A stretch of DNA of 64,000 nt from Aquatica leii (taxonomy: Eukaryota > Arthropoda > Insecta > Coleoptera > Lampyridae). Each line of letters starts with the position of its first letter. Position 1 is the first letter of the stretch. The stretch is taken from contig CM069432.1 in the NCBI GenBank assembly GCA_035610365.1, forward strand, positions 167,398,035-167,462,034, written 5' to 3'. The translations under genes were made by a program, and so were the position numbers. Positions 11,020 through 22,276 of the stretch are shown here, piece by piece. The notes beneath the pieces were generated by a model that had not been told where the DNA came from, did not search any database, and saw only the letters and a program-made list of their open reading frames with translations.

Positions 11020-13350
11020 AATTCATCTCATGCAATCCCTGGCTCTGTAAAAGTTGCTGTAAGCTTCCTCGAATTTAGGAATAATAGCATCGTTTTTAGT
11101 TGTTTTGTCGGTTTTTTCAACAAACACCGTTGAAATACAGAAGAGGCAAATTGATTGTCAATTTTCATTGCTATCTTTTTTTTTCAATTAGTTACATTGT
11201 ATTGTTTCAGTAGTGACAAGTTTCTTTTATTAAAATTCACCTTCACTTTGTCTGGTTTTTTAAATAAAGAGTTATCAATCATTTTTTCTTTTTTGTAAAA
11301 ACAACCTGAATGTAATAGAATAATCCAGTAATAAAAAACATTTTTTTTGCGGTTTCTGAATAGTAGTATCTGTAAAATAAAACGAATCAAATAAAACCGA
11401 AATTTGTTTCTGGTAATTGATCTATCGGAATTTTGCACTATTTATTTGTTGCATTCTGATAAAAATAGCGGTTTTTGGAAAACTTATAAACATCCGTCTA
11501 GAAACGAAATAACATTGTTGATTTTATGAAATCTTAACGATAAAAAAGTACTTAGTTATTTCGGGTTTAGTGTTATTAATTGCAATGTGAATTTTATATA
11601 ATTTTTGAGTAACATCACAAATAAAAATTGTTTAGAATAAATTTATGTCAAAATAATTAAAAACGTATGACACAGATCAATGTACAGGAAAATATATCGC
11701 ACGGTTTAATATCTCATACACATTTTAAGATGAAAGAAGTTTAAAACAATCTAAAAAATACATTTAATTAAAACCACAATCTTTAACAAAAAATTAAAAT
11801 AAGTAGAACTATGAAGACGTGTTGCCAAAAAGTACCAAAATGGATAACACAGTCAGAATGTACCAATTCGATACAAAATCTTATTCGTAAAATCAATACA
11901 TAAAATATTGTACATTCAAATTTTGAAAAGAAGTAAACATATTTTTAATGTTTACATTAAGTCAGTCAAACCAAAGTTTTCTATATTATGAACTTGTGCT
12001 ACGGGCCCGGCTTGGTCTTAAACCGCAACTGAGATAAACAATAAAAAAATGTTACTATTTGGACTAGAAATTATTTTGTGGGTCAAATTAAAACAAGCAT
12101 TTTACCACAGAAATGTTTAAACTATTAATAAACTTATTCAATAGCTTTAGTTTAAAGATAGTAAAACGTAAGTTTAAATATAATTTTTAATAAATAATTA
12201 ATCAATAAATACAAAGATGCAAAATAAAATAGATGATAACATTTTTTGTATTGAGCGGGTAATTTATCCAAGTATACTGTTTGCCTTGATTGTCAATTGA
12301 CCAAATTGACCGGTCATTGCAAATTGTCAATTGATCAGTTGCTATCACTAATTTAAACTTAAGACAATTTATAGACAACTTGCAAACTATCAAAAGCATA
12401 GCATAAGAAACGTTAATGCGACGCGAGACTACTCAATCGCTATTAAAAATGAATTTTATAGCGTAAAAACTACACATTTTGCCAGTATATTTAAAACACA
12501 TTTTTATACGCCAAATCATTTTAAGTCGATTCTGTTTGGTCTTGATCGTCTTTTATTTCAATTCTACGAGAACCGAGATGTACTTCTTCCCCTTGCTTTC
12601 GTTTAGTACGAAGTCTCGTATTTGTTTTTTTTGCTACAAGGCAAGCTTTCTTTTGTGATTTCAAGTTTAGAAAAAAAGTATTTTTTTGTCAATTTATAAG
12701 TTGAACCAACAAAATAAGTATTAAATTCAGATATAACCGTTGTCATTCTTATAAAAATATATTTATAACTTAAAAAACACTATTTTGCGCCTTATTGAAT
12801 TTATGTATATTGACAAACAGTAATCTGGTATTAGCTTGTGTTTGTTGCCTGTGGTTTTAATCAAGTGTGTTACTGCAAAACATTTTAGTCTTAATTTTTG
12901 ATTCGGAACTAAACGAAAAACTTTTGCTCTTATTTGTAATATACACCTTGCATAATCACTTCAAAAACTTTATACTTTAATTTAGAAATCACTGAAAATT
13001 TAATTCATTTTCTATTTTATAGTAGATAGCTATAAGCAAAAAACTCATTTGTGGTCCAAGTTTACAACACAAAATAGACATCCGGGAAGGTATTCAAGAA
13101 AGTCGCCAATAAAAAGAAACAGAAAAAATAAATATACGTTTTTGATAATTTTTCATCTTTTTTTAGTTTATGGACACCTATACGTTTGCAAGTTATTAGA
13201 TTATTCATTTAACTTGTGTCACGTTACTGCCGTTGCTAATGCTATTGAGATTGTGCACAATTACTATTACATTAATAAGATGGCAAAGTACAAATTATGT
13301 TGCGCCATATTTTACTATCCGATGCGTTTACTACCACATCTAGTTGTCTT
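11020..13350. other. AT-rich spacer without recognised genes
   Basis: Scattered short open frames only, none with recognisable motifs. Around 12290-12350 there are repeated TCAATTGA-type palindromes. I see no transposon ends or gene models that I can defend. Confidence 0.45.
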
Positions 13351-13363
13351 TCTAGTGATAGCA

Positions 13364-14559
13364 CAGAGCTGGGCAAGTTACTTTGTAAAAGTAGTTAACT
13401 ACTAACTAAAGTTACTACTTTTTAAAAGTAGTGTAAGTTACTAACTACTAACTACCGTAAATCGAAAAGTAGTTAGGTTACTAACTACTCAACAGTTGTA
13501 TTCTAAAATATAAGTTTTTTTTTCAACTACTTGTAGAAAAAGGAGTTTTGAGACGATTTATGTTATACAACTTTTAGTCATATAAACATAAGTACCTATA
13601 GACACTGAATTATTATTACATTAAAGAAGACAAAGTAAATCAATCACGCTCACACGAAAACAGTAGAACAATTTTAACGTAACTACTATTATTCTAATAT
13701 CATGTATATCTATTTTATTAGAAATTCTCAAAAAAAAATTAATAAAATAAACCTAAACCTAAAAACAGAACTTAAAGTAATAAACGTATTTAATATTCAT
13801 TTCCTTTTCATAAAAGTAACTTTTCAAAAGAACATCAGCCAATGCATTTCTTTTGAGCGACTTCATGAGTGAAAAACGAAAATAATCGCTCGACAGCAGC
13901 TGATGGTAAAGGTAAAATTGTACTATATCTAATGAACATTTTTTTAATAATAATCTCAAATAGATATATGAATTCTGTTATCTTCCAGGTGTTTTAACAA
14001 TTCAAGTTCTATTATTCTGCTTTTGTGAGCATGTTCATTCTCAGTATCAGAAGAAATGTGTAACTTTTTAGGCAAAGCAGGTTCATCAATATCAAAAACT
14101 TTTGTTGAAGTAATACTTTGTTTACGTTTAGATCAGAGGCATATAACATTTCCAAACAAATTAGGTTTGCTGCATTTATACAATGTTTTTGAATAATCTT
14201 TACATCCATGTTTACTTCTGCGTTACTGTTCATTACTTGAAGGACACGTTTTAACCTGCGAAACTGCAATGCAAGCTGAATAATTGTAGCCATTGTATGT
14301 AATTAAAGCCGCTAATAAAGTAGTTCAATTACTAGTAAAGTAGTTAAGCTATTAACAAAGTAGTTTAACTATTTTTGTAGTTAAAATAGGGTAGCTAACT
14401 ACTTTTTAAATACGATTACACGAAAAAAGTAATTTATTCCAACTACAGTTACATTATTAAGTTAAAGTAACTTGAATATATAGAATACAACTATCGTCAA
14501 CAATAAAGTAGTTAGATTAGTAGCTTAACTACTTTGTAGTTAACTACTGCCCAGCTCTG
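13364..14559 (-). mobile_element. hAT transposon derivative with exact 8-bp target duplication
   Basis: The left end CAGAGCTGGGC (13364) and the right end GCCCAGCTCTG (ending 14559) are perfect complements. They are flanked by TGATAGCA at 13356-13363 and again at 14560-14567. Eight-base duplications and CAGNG-type ends are diagnostic of hAT. Subterminal DNA on both sides is packed with AGTAGTTAACTACT-like repeats, as in hAT elements where such repeats bind transposase. Total length is 1,196 bp, too short for a full transposase. A C-terminal transposase scrap lies inside on the minus strand. Confidence 0.95.
13800..13935 (-). pseudogene. hAT transposase C-terminal dimerisation fragment
   Basis: Minus-strand reading gives LPSAAVERLFSF, then a frameshift, then SLMKSLKRNALADVLLK. 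This is the signature end of the hAT C-terminal dimerisation domain (AAVERLFS...KRN.L). The bulk of the catalytic domain is absent. A neighbouring minus-strand frame at 14012-14293 may be further transposase material, but I cannot identify it. Confidence 0.8.
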
Positions 14560-14567
14560 TGATAGCA

Positions 14568-15080
14568 TAATGCAAAATTACTAGTAATTTAATGCAATTT
14601 CTGCATTGGCAAGATTCAAACGGCAATACATCGGCCGATGTGACAGCTGGTTAATGTCGGTGCTTTTCTCTTGAGTACATTGCTAACTGAAGAGTACGTT
14701 GATAGTACAAATTAATGGATTTCTGTTGAATAAGTATGTAGTTTTTCTATTTTTAAAAGCTATTGACATAATAGTAGTGCAATTCACACGAAATTGAGGT
14801 TTTGTTAAATGAACAAATATTTACCAGTCACATTTCATAAGCAAATATAATCAGTATAGATGTATTTATAGTTAAATGTATAATTTACATTGTCGTTTAC
14901 AAATAAATAAAAATTATATGATGCTATGTTTCTAGCTATAAATATCAGAAACAATCTGAATGGTATTTCTCTAATGTTGAGATTCTTTGCTATATTGTAT
15001 TTTTTTGCAACCAGATGAAACAATAGTAATTACACCAGTTGCACGATAGATAACATTTTCTACGAAATCTGGAAAGAGCT
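14568..15080. other. AT-rich spacer
   Basis: No recognisable feature between the hAT derivative and the Harbinger remnant. Confidence 0.4.
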
Positions 15081-15083
15081 GCA

Positions 15084-15240
15084 TCAAAGGATAGATTTAT
15101 GCAAGTTCCAAATTATTCTGATACGATAGATGTAATAGATTGTACACATTTATTGGTTCCTAAGCTTTAAGAGCACAATTATTTGAATAAAAAAGGTTTT
15201 TATACAAAGAATGTACTATTTTTTATTCAAAACAATCTTA
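15084..15240 (+). pseudogene. PIF/Harbinger transposase fragment
   Basis: The plus strand reads SKDRFMQVPNY, then VIDCTHLLVPKL, a stop, then NYLNKKGFYTKNV. This matches the first catalytic-Asp block of Harbinger transposases (IDCTH, followed by Y.NRKGFHS). The rest of the transposase is missing or unreadable. Paired with the MADF fragment at 15619-15927, it marks an old Harbinger element of a different subfamily from the one at 172. Confidence 0.7.
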
Positions 15241-15539
15241 CATTAGGCATGACTGAAATTTGATTTTAAATATGAATTTAGAACTTGAAGGTTGTATTAA
15301 TTTGTTGGTTGGTGAATGATCAGTCATGGATGTTTATAAGTGTTTATTTATTTTACCTACACCTTACAACGATTCTTACATTATTCTCGCATACAACTTC
15401 TACCACTTAGCAACTACCCTCGCTACTTCCCTACCTTTACGTACATTATAACAAATTTTTTAAGATTTAGTTTATTATGAATTAGTCAACACGTTTGTAA
15501 GACAAGATGTAAAAGAACCTACATATTAGCAGGCCGTCG

Positions 15540-15582
15540 ATCCGGCGGTCTGCACAGATCTGGTCTGTGCTGGCGACCGGAT
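15540..15582. repeat. GC-rich imperfect palindrome
   Basis: A 43-base imperfect palindrome from ATCCGG to CCGGAT, centred on a CACAGATCTGGTCTGTG core. It is much more GC-rich than its surroundings and sits between two Harbinger fragments. It may be fused inverted ends of an old element. A related GCACAGACCTG lies near 16151. Confidence 0.6.
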
Positions 15583-15618
15583 AAGCATTCACACGATCGT
15601 TAAAAAATTGTAACTTTG

Positions 15619-15927
15619 TCAGTTCAGTACGTTCAAGCAAATAGTTGTTCTGGTAGATTGAATAAAATGTTCTTGATTACTGTTGTAGCGTGCACATTCA
15701 TTGTCGCCGTTCTCTTCAATATTAGATGTACCACGCCTAGGCGTCTCTTGGTCAATTAGAATCGTGAGGAGATTATAGTACCATAAATGAGGAACATAAA
15801 TCTTTGTCTTCTCCATACCCGAATGTTTAGAACTGTGCACCTTTAATTCTTTTTGAAATGAATTTTGCAAATTATTAGTTTTTTTAACAACGCACTCTTT
15901 GTTTACAAAAGCATCAATTTTACGCAT
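15619..15927 (-). pseudogene. MADF-domain accessory protein fragment (Harbinger)
   Basis: The minus-strand frame holds YVPHLWYYNLL followed by LIDQETPRRGTSN, the last block of a MADF domain and the linker of Harbinger accessory proteins. The N-terminal Trp block is not recognisable and the frame ends soon after. It belongs with the transposase scrap at 15084. Confidence 0.65.
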
Positions 15928-16169
15928 TACATATGTTTATCCATGTAATTATAGCTTTTTACTTTGCAAAGATATGAATTCGCTCTGTAAAGCTTGAAAT
16001 AAAAGAATGTACAGACATATTGGTTATTTGACACTTGCACTTAAACTGAAGCATTCGACCTCTTTTGCATCCACACTGTTAGTTTTAGTAAGTCTGTGCA
16101 AGTAAATTTCAAGCAGAGACAGAAATTGGTCCGGTCAATTTTTGTAACTGCACAGACCTGTTAATCTAC

Positions 16170-16900
16170 ACACACATTGAATCCACAGCCTACTAAAGTG
16201 TAGGCCCCTTAAGCTTAGTTTCCATTTTATTTATTACTAATGGAAGTTTAATGGTATTGTTTTATTTTTACTATCTTTACGCATTAAATTTTAATATTCT
16301 GTTTATTTATAAACACATGTTATTTAAAATAAAATGCGAAAAGAGCTGCTAAGACAAATATTATTACGCATAAATAAACCATAAGCAAAATGTAAGGTAT
16401 CTGAAAATGAATTGGTTTCTCTTGGTTGTAAAGATAAAAGCCTGCAAGGATTTAATTTTTGCAAGCGCCACTTTTGGTCTACATAAAGTACTTAACCGTA
16501 AAAAAGAATGAAAATTTGCATGAAGGTACAGTAGGTTTAAATTAAAATTTAAAAAAAAATTAAAAATATGTTTGTTTAATTCTGATCAATAAAATGAGAA
16601 ATCACAAAAAAGCCATTAAAATGCACGTATTTTCATGTTATTTTTGAGGTATACAAATGAAGTATCTTTGTTTAAGAAACTACAATCTCTTAGCTTTAAA
16701 ATGTCACTTTAAACGAGTAAGCATCTCTAATAAAAAATGTATACAGCTAAAACCGCAAAACACAAAAATTAGACTTTTCAATTTATTTATTTTGTAGACA
16801 GAAAGTCGATTTTAGTCTAACAAACAATTTCACAAAGTTTGAGAAAAATTTAAAAAAATTATGCTGGCTTTGCCGAATTAATCATTTCACATAGAATTAC
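16170..16900. other. AT-rich spacer
   Basis: No gene recognised; AT-rich with poly(A) runs. Confidence 0.4.
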
Positions 16901-17105
16901 TTATATTTGATTTTTCTTTGTATTATTTATAATATGATACAGTTTATTCAAAATTTTGTTTTAATTGGTATTTCAAGTTTAGTCTATAGCGTAACTATTA
17001 CATCTAGCACTGTTACTAATATGAAACCTTCACTTCCGCGTCATACTTAAGTATTATGCCAAAATTTTTTTATCAAAACAAAGTTAACATTAAATCACAA
17101 CGATT

Positions 17106-17532
17106 TTAAAAATGAAAAAAACGTGGAGATGGTGGCGCAGTTAAATACGCGGCGTGGAGGATAGCAAGATGTTCAGCTTTGGCTTGAGCAACTTCAGGTG
17201 TGTCTGGAACTGGTACTGGAATATCGGTACCAACAGCGTGTACTCCATGAGCTCCTGACGTAAACTGAGTTTGTCTCACAATGCCATAAGGATCAATATA
17301 CGAGAAAGCTCCATTTACGTTTCCAAAAACATCACGATGTTCGATTCTTGATATTCCAGGCACATTAAATTGGAGATTGTAATTTCCTAAAGTGTCTTGA
17401 TTCACAGCTACTGTATCGATAGGCTGACCATATGTCGATATTAGAAGAGTAGCAAATACAACCTGTTGACAAATACATTACATTAGATTAGTTTTGCTAC
17501 ACTATTTTTACAGTAATTACCAAGAAAAGCAT
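17106..17532 (-). CDS. Cuticular protein 3 (RR-like domain plus 18-residue motif)
   Basis: Secreted cuticle protein of 122 residues and tandem duplicate of gene 2. Exons are 17532-17521 (MLFL) and 17462-17106, with a 58-base intron. The signal peptide differs near its end (STYGQP rather than STLAQP), which may shift or weaken cleavage. The RR-like domain (FNVPGISRIEHRD, GAFSYIDPYG, GVHAVGTDIP) and the canonical 18-residue motif (DTPEVAQAKAEHL) are intact. The tail is PPSPRFFHF instead of the PLSPHFFDF of gene 2. Confidence 0.92.
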
Positions 17533-17600
17533 TTTTAATGTTTGTTGTTATTACTTGTAAGCACTAAATTAGTATACGTTTGTATTCAATAGTTATGCAC

Positions 17601-17608
17601 TATTTATA
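17601..17608 (-). promoter_or_regulatory. TATA box of cuticular gene 3
   Basis: TATAAATA on the minus strand, 69-76 bases before the ATG, at the position aligned with the box of gene 2. Confidence 0.55.
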
Positions 17609-17839
17609 TTAAGTTTTGTGCTGATAGTAATCTTAAAAATTATTAACAGGTTCAATGTGGAAAAACAAGTGTTTACATAATTTTTTAGCACTATAAACTA
17701 ATTTAATTAAATGTCCTTGAGTGTCTAATAAAACACAGTAACCTTACTTCTTATATATTAAGCGATGTTATTGTAGATAATAAAAACATGGTTTTGAAAG
17801 TTAGTAACCTATTACTAAATTATTTGTAACTTTTAGTTT

Positions 17840-18560
17840 TAGCTATTTTACCAAACTAATAAAATCATTAAACTTACCAAGTTTATTATTACATTAAAAA
17901 GTTTATTTTTTGTTTGTAATGCTATTTATTCATTTATTTTTATTTCAATAAAACACAGTAGAATAAAAAATCTATTTTTGGGTTTTGTATTTGTAGCTAA
18001 CGCATTAACATCTTTAAACTTACGTTTAACTGGTGCTTTTTTAACAAGATTGCAGTTGCTTTTAACTGAAACTATGGAACATGTCAACTCCGCTGTCAGC
18101 TTACATTTCAATTTGCTATGTATTTTGATGTTGATTGTCCATTTGCCTTAGAAATTAGCGTAGTTTTACCAGTTTTAAACTTTTGTTGTAATTTTATTAT
18201 AGACTTCTCAATTAAAATAAGTCAGTGCTATCAACAATGATTGAACGAACTGTTTTAATCAAATAGTTAGCTACAAACATTTATGACAATTGTGATTCAC
18301 ATTTTATAAACGTACATACATCAATGTTTACGTTTTTAAATATGTTGTTTGACATTTGTTAAAGGTCTTTTATTATTATTTTTTAAAATTTTAATTTTCA
18401 GTTTCTAATTAATTTTTTGTGTTTCTAGGTGTGTAAATATCCAATACAGTTTAAAGTTTTATCATGCAGCGACTTACGAACCTTGAACGTTTAAAAAAAA
18501 TTAAATTGCATTTAAGTCTCAAAGTTTAAATAATAGAATAATTTAAAATTTTGTACTTAG
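17840..18560. other. AT-rich spacer
   Basis: No recognised gene. A minus-strand frame near 17926-18111 is short and lacks known motifs. Confidence 0.4.
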
Positions 18561-18587
18561 GAGGATATAAATCCACATTAATTTTTT

Positions 18588-18630
18588 CGTGGCAATGTTT
18601 CGTGCTGTGACCACGAATACTTCATCAGGC
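18588..18630 (-). ncRNA. Hammerhead-ribozyme-like motif (degenerate)
   Basis: Minus strand: GC, then CTGATGA, an 18-base hairpin region, then GAAACATTGCC. This matches the hammerhead order CUGANGA - stem II - GAAA. The flanks can pair as stem I (GTAGC with GCCAC, one mismatch). The helix III position reads CATT instead of CGTH, so it is probably inactive. It is the inverted twin of the copy at 18714. Confidence 0.45.
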
Positions 18631-18713
18631 TACTAAAATTTATTAGAATATATAAGTCAAGCACAAAACGTTGATACAAAAAAAGACTTACAAACTCTAA
18701 TAAATTTTAGTGA

Positions 18714-18750
18714 CCTGATAAAGTTTTCGCTCAAAGCAGGAAACGTTGCC
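18714..18750 (+). ncRNA. Hammerhead-ribozyme-like motif (degenerate)
   Basis: Plus strand: CCTGATAA, a hairpin region with GCT/AGC, then GAAACGTTGCC. The core base change CUGAUGA to CUGAUAA is expected to harm catalysis. The upstream TCTAATAAATTTTAGT is shared with the inverted copy at 18588-18630, so both derive from one element end. Confidence 0.45.
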
Positions 18751-18991
18751 ATAAAAAAATCGTATACATAAAAGATTTTAAATTAGTTATTGTAGTACAA
18801 TAGAGAATAAAGAATTTTATTAAATAAAAGATAAATTAACATTACCCAAAAGCACAACAATAATTTATTAAAATGTAATAGCTATTTACACTCATTTTTT
18901 AGAATAATTTATTCAGTAATAAATTTTTAATCTTTCTATAGTAATATTCACTTTTTTCAGAATATTTTTTTTGTATATGCATTACTGATTA

Positions 18992-21572
18992 CACTGGTCT
19001 GCAAAAAAATATTTTTTATCGAGCCCTGACACTATTCCGGGCGATTCTTATGTAAAATGACCTCCTGAATCCAAATATGTCTTCCGTTTTCTTCCATCAC
19101 CCACCATTTTCGAGGGAGCCCCAAATCTCTAATTTTACCACTGTTCGATAAATTAATTATAATTTATTTATCGAACGATAATAATAATTATAATAATTAT
19201 TATAATAATAAATATATGGACATGAATTTAATTTAAATGGGAAAAAGGACTATTTTAGCTATAAACAGTAATAAATAAAAAGATTCATCGTTACTTGGTG
19301 CTTGCTTTCCTTTTATACCCTGAGGTACAACTCTCTCGTTTCAAAAACCAGCAGTACTTCGCCAACATGCTTGCATTCCACTTCCCTGAAAATCTCTTCT
19401 CCAGCTTAGCGATGTCTTGATGAAACCGTTCCCCGTGTTCATCCGAGACTGCTCATAAATTTTCAGGAAAAAAGTCCAGATGCGAGTGAAGGAAGTGAAC
19501 TTTAAGAGACATGTTACATCATATGTCCTTGTACGCTAAAAACAGTTCCTCGACGTGAGCGACATATTCTTCACTTTTGTGGTTACCCAGGAAGCTCTTA
19601 CAAACGTTTTGAAATGCAAGCCAAAATCGTTTTTCTTTTCGATTTAGGTGTTCAATAAACGTCGAATCTTGGAAGAGTTGTCTAATCTGCGGACCAACAA
19701 AAACGCCTTCTTTAATTTTAGCTTCGCTAAGACGAGGAAATTTAGTTTTCAAAAATTGAAATGCGCCACCTGTCTTGTCCACTGCTTTCACAAACTGCTT
19801 GATCAATCCAAGTTTGATGTGTAAAGGTGGTAAGTAAATATTTTCCTTCGGAACCAAAGGATTGTGGGCGACATTTTTCTGACCAGGAATAAGATTTTCT
19901 CGCAGAGGCCAGTCCCGTACGATGTAATTTTTATCTCGGGCTCGACTGTCCCATTCACAAAGGAAACAGCAATACTTTTTGTGAATCTTGATTACAGGCC
20001 CGTGAGTAGAGCAACAACTTTTAAGTCAGCGCAAAGTTTCCAGTTATAATCATGATAACTAATTTTATCAAAGATTCTGAAGATGTTTTCGTACGTTTCC
20101 TTCATATCAACAGAGTATGCAACTGGAACTGATGGGAAGTCATTCCCATTTGCCAACAAGAGAACTTTTAAGCTTGTTTTTGATGAGTCTATAAACAGTC
20201 TCTATTTGTTTGGGTCACATGGCATCTGTAGCTCTGTCATCAATAAATTTGCATTAGGGCAGAACACTAAACCTTTATCTTCTGAGAAAAGAAATTTCAG
20301 CATTGCTTGTCTGGTCCTGTAAGAAGATATTTTTACTCCCTTTTCTAAGAGATTCCACTGTTGAAGTCGCGATCCTAGGAGCTGAGATTTAGTCTTGGGT
20401 AACTGCAAATCCCTGACAAGATCATTTAATTTTAATTGAGTGAGGAGGTGACGTTGCTGAGAAACTAAATCTACAGAATACTTTTCATCATCATTAAACG
20501 TATCATTCAAAGCCCTAGGTTGTGGCTCAGAGTCTTTTAAATCAATTTCCGGCTCTAGAGCATAAGTGTTTGAGGGCTCTGGGATTGGCAAAATATCGTT
20601 ATGAGGAACAGGTCTTAGAGCTGACGGAATATTGGGATACTGAATTGTATGCTTACTTTTGCTTGAAAACCCGACGGTGGAAGTCATACAAAAGTAACAA
20701 TCTGTTAGATGACAGCGAAGTTCACGCCAAACCATGGGCACAGCAAATGGCATTGATTTACGGGTACTTTTGAGCCATTTGGTCAAACTACTGTAACAAG
20801 TCGTACAGCAAACTGATGGAGCCCAAGTCTTGTCCTGGTCGCCAACTTGACAATCAAAGTACAATTTATAAGCTGTTTTAACAAGCGGAGAAAGGGGTTT
20901 TCGTTGCGCTTTTAAAGTTAATTTCCCGCAGACATAGCAGAAGCTATCGAGATGATTTTTACACTCCCGTGGCATAATTAAACAGTAACGCCCGACATTA
21001 ACCACAAATCACACTTAGTCACTTGAAAAAATCCGTAGTAAAAGTAGTTTTACTGTTTTACACAAATGAACAAAAATAAACACAAAATCCAGCACGTTTA
21101 AAACGTCGACAAGTTAATTCTGCAACAGCTATAGATGTACTGATCACAGCAGTTAAGCAAACAATGTAATATACTATAATGAGAAGAGTAATGCAAGTTC
21201 AAGCCTGTCGAAAATTCCTGTTTAAACCTGCATGTGGTATTGAGATCGCCAGCGTCGTGCAGTGAATATTTCTAACTGTTTATTGATATTTTTTTACTGA
21301 TCTTATATATTTGTATTTTATTGTTGTTTCTATATACATTTTATAGCAAAACTTTTGCCATATACTTTGGTATAAATTTTATTACCTGCTTTAGGATGTT
21401 TAACGGCTATAAGTTAAAATTCTAAAAAAAATGCAAAACATATAATAAAATGGGGCCCCCCTAAAATAGGTGGGTGATGGGTAAAAACGGAGCTCATTTT
21501 TGGATTCAGGAGGTCATTTTACATGAGAATCGTCAAGAATGATATCAGGGCCAATTTTCATGCAGACCAGTG
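18992..21572 (-). mobile_element. CACT-ended DNA transposon (CACTA/EnSpm-like) with TTA duplication
   Basis: Both ends read CACTGGTCTGCA inward and extend as imperfect inverted repeats of about 120-130 bp (left 18992-19122, right 21452-21572). Shared blocks are ATGTAAAATGACCTCCTGAA and CCATCACCCACC. TTA flanks both sides (18989-18991 and 21573-21575). A 3-bp duplication with CACT ends is the hallmark of the CACTA/EnSpm superfamily. The class is inferred from the ends. The single gene inside is on the minus strand and belongs to an insect repeat-protein family whose transposase status I infer. Confidence 0.75.
19291..20975 (-). pseudogene. Zinc-finger/RNase-H-like transposase candidate, broken
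   Basis: Minus-strand gene of the CACT-ended element. It begins MPRECKNH, then FCYVCGKLT and further Cys pairs (CCTTCYSS, CYFC), a likely N-terminal zinc-binding region. An acidic linker and a helical segment (LRDLQLPKTKSQLLGSRL type) follow. Next comes a block with RLFIDSSKTSLK, ADLKVVALL, CCFLCEWDSRA and LPPLHIKLGLIKQF, and then FVGPQIR and DEHGERFHQDI near the C-terminus. I recognise this as a repeated insect family; an RNase-H-type catalytic core is plausible but not proven. Lesions: frameshift plus TAA near 20003, TGA at 19521-19519 and TGA at 19455-19453. The final stop is at 19293-19291. GTG-led codons upstream of 20975 are not conserved, so the ATG was chosen. Confidence 0.8.
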
Positions 21573-21579
21573 TTATTAT

Positions 21580-22270
21580 AAAACCTAAATGTATTCAGAT
21601 AATTTTATTTTAGTCTGCAAGTGAATACTTTGCTTTGGAAATTGTAGGCAATAAATTACTTTCCATTAGACAGGTATTACTACTTCTATTTTACACATGA
21701 GTGAATTGAGGCTTAGTTTGCGTGTCATGTTGACTATTAAAACACTTCTATTTTTTTAGATAAACCTTATCCTTACTTGGAGAAATGTGCATTTTATTGA
21801 AAAATTATAAACATTGTATGCAAATTCGTAGCAACTACAAAAGTCAGCTTAAAGACATTTTTGGAAAAAAGAATATAGACATTTTTATTTCCATTTTCAT
21901 AAAGCAGCAGTGAGAACTCTAGTAACAACAAAAAGTTGAAATTCAAGAAGAGATATTGCAAGAAAGCTATACTTCACAACAAAAAAGATTCTATGGAACA
22001 CAACACAACAAAACATCAAAAATTGTAGCAAAACTAGTACCTAATAGATAAGGACTGTTTTTACTTATGTAACATTATACATATAAAGATTTCAAAAATG
22101 GATTTTTTATTAATTGAGAAAACTTTGTAGCTAGTTTATATATAATTTGTTAACATAAAGTTTAAATAAATACAGTTCGTCGCCAAAAAAAGAAATCATG
22201 TTATAAAGCTTAAATAACTCATATATGTTTACCTTTAATAGTATATTTTAAAACGAGTAAAGAATAGTAA
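21580..22270. other. AT-rich spacer
   Basis: No recognisable gene or repeat. Confidence 0.4.
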
Positions 22271-22276
22271 TAACTT

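Larger units (their letters stand above)
16920..17835 (-). repeat. Segmental duplication copy B (holds cuticular gene 3)
   Basis: Aligns with 6830-7720 on the same strand through coding, intron and both flanks. The breakpoints are blurred by divergence. Confidence 0.85.

Noticed and set aside
12202..12399. Minus-strand frame of 65 codons
   Set aside because: No known motif; low-complexity composition with TCAATTGA repeats explains it.
13049..13405. Open frame of 118 codons
   Set aside because: No ATG start, no recognisable motif, and its 3' end runs into the hAT end at 13364.
14012..14293. Minus-strand frame inside the hAT derivative as a gene
   Set aside because: It lacks known hAT motifs. 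Position alone is not enough to call it coding.
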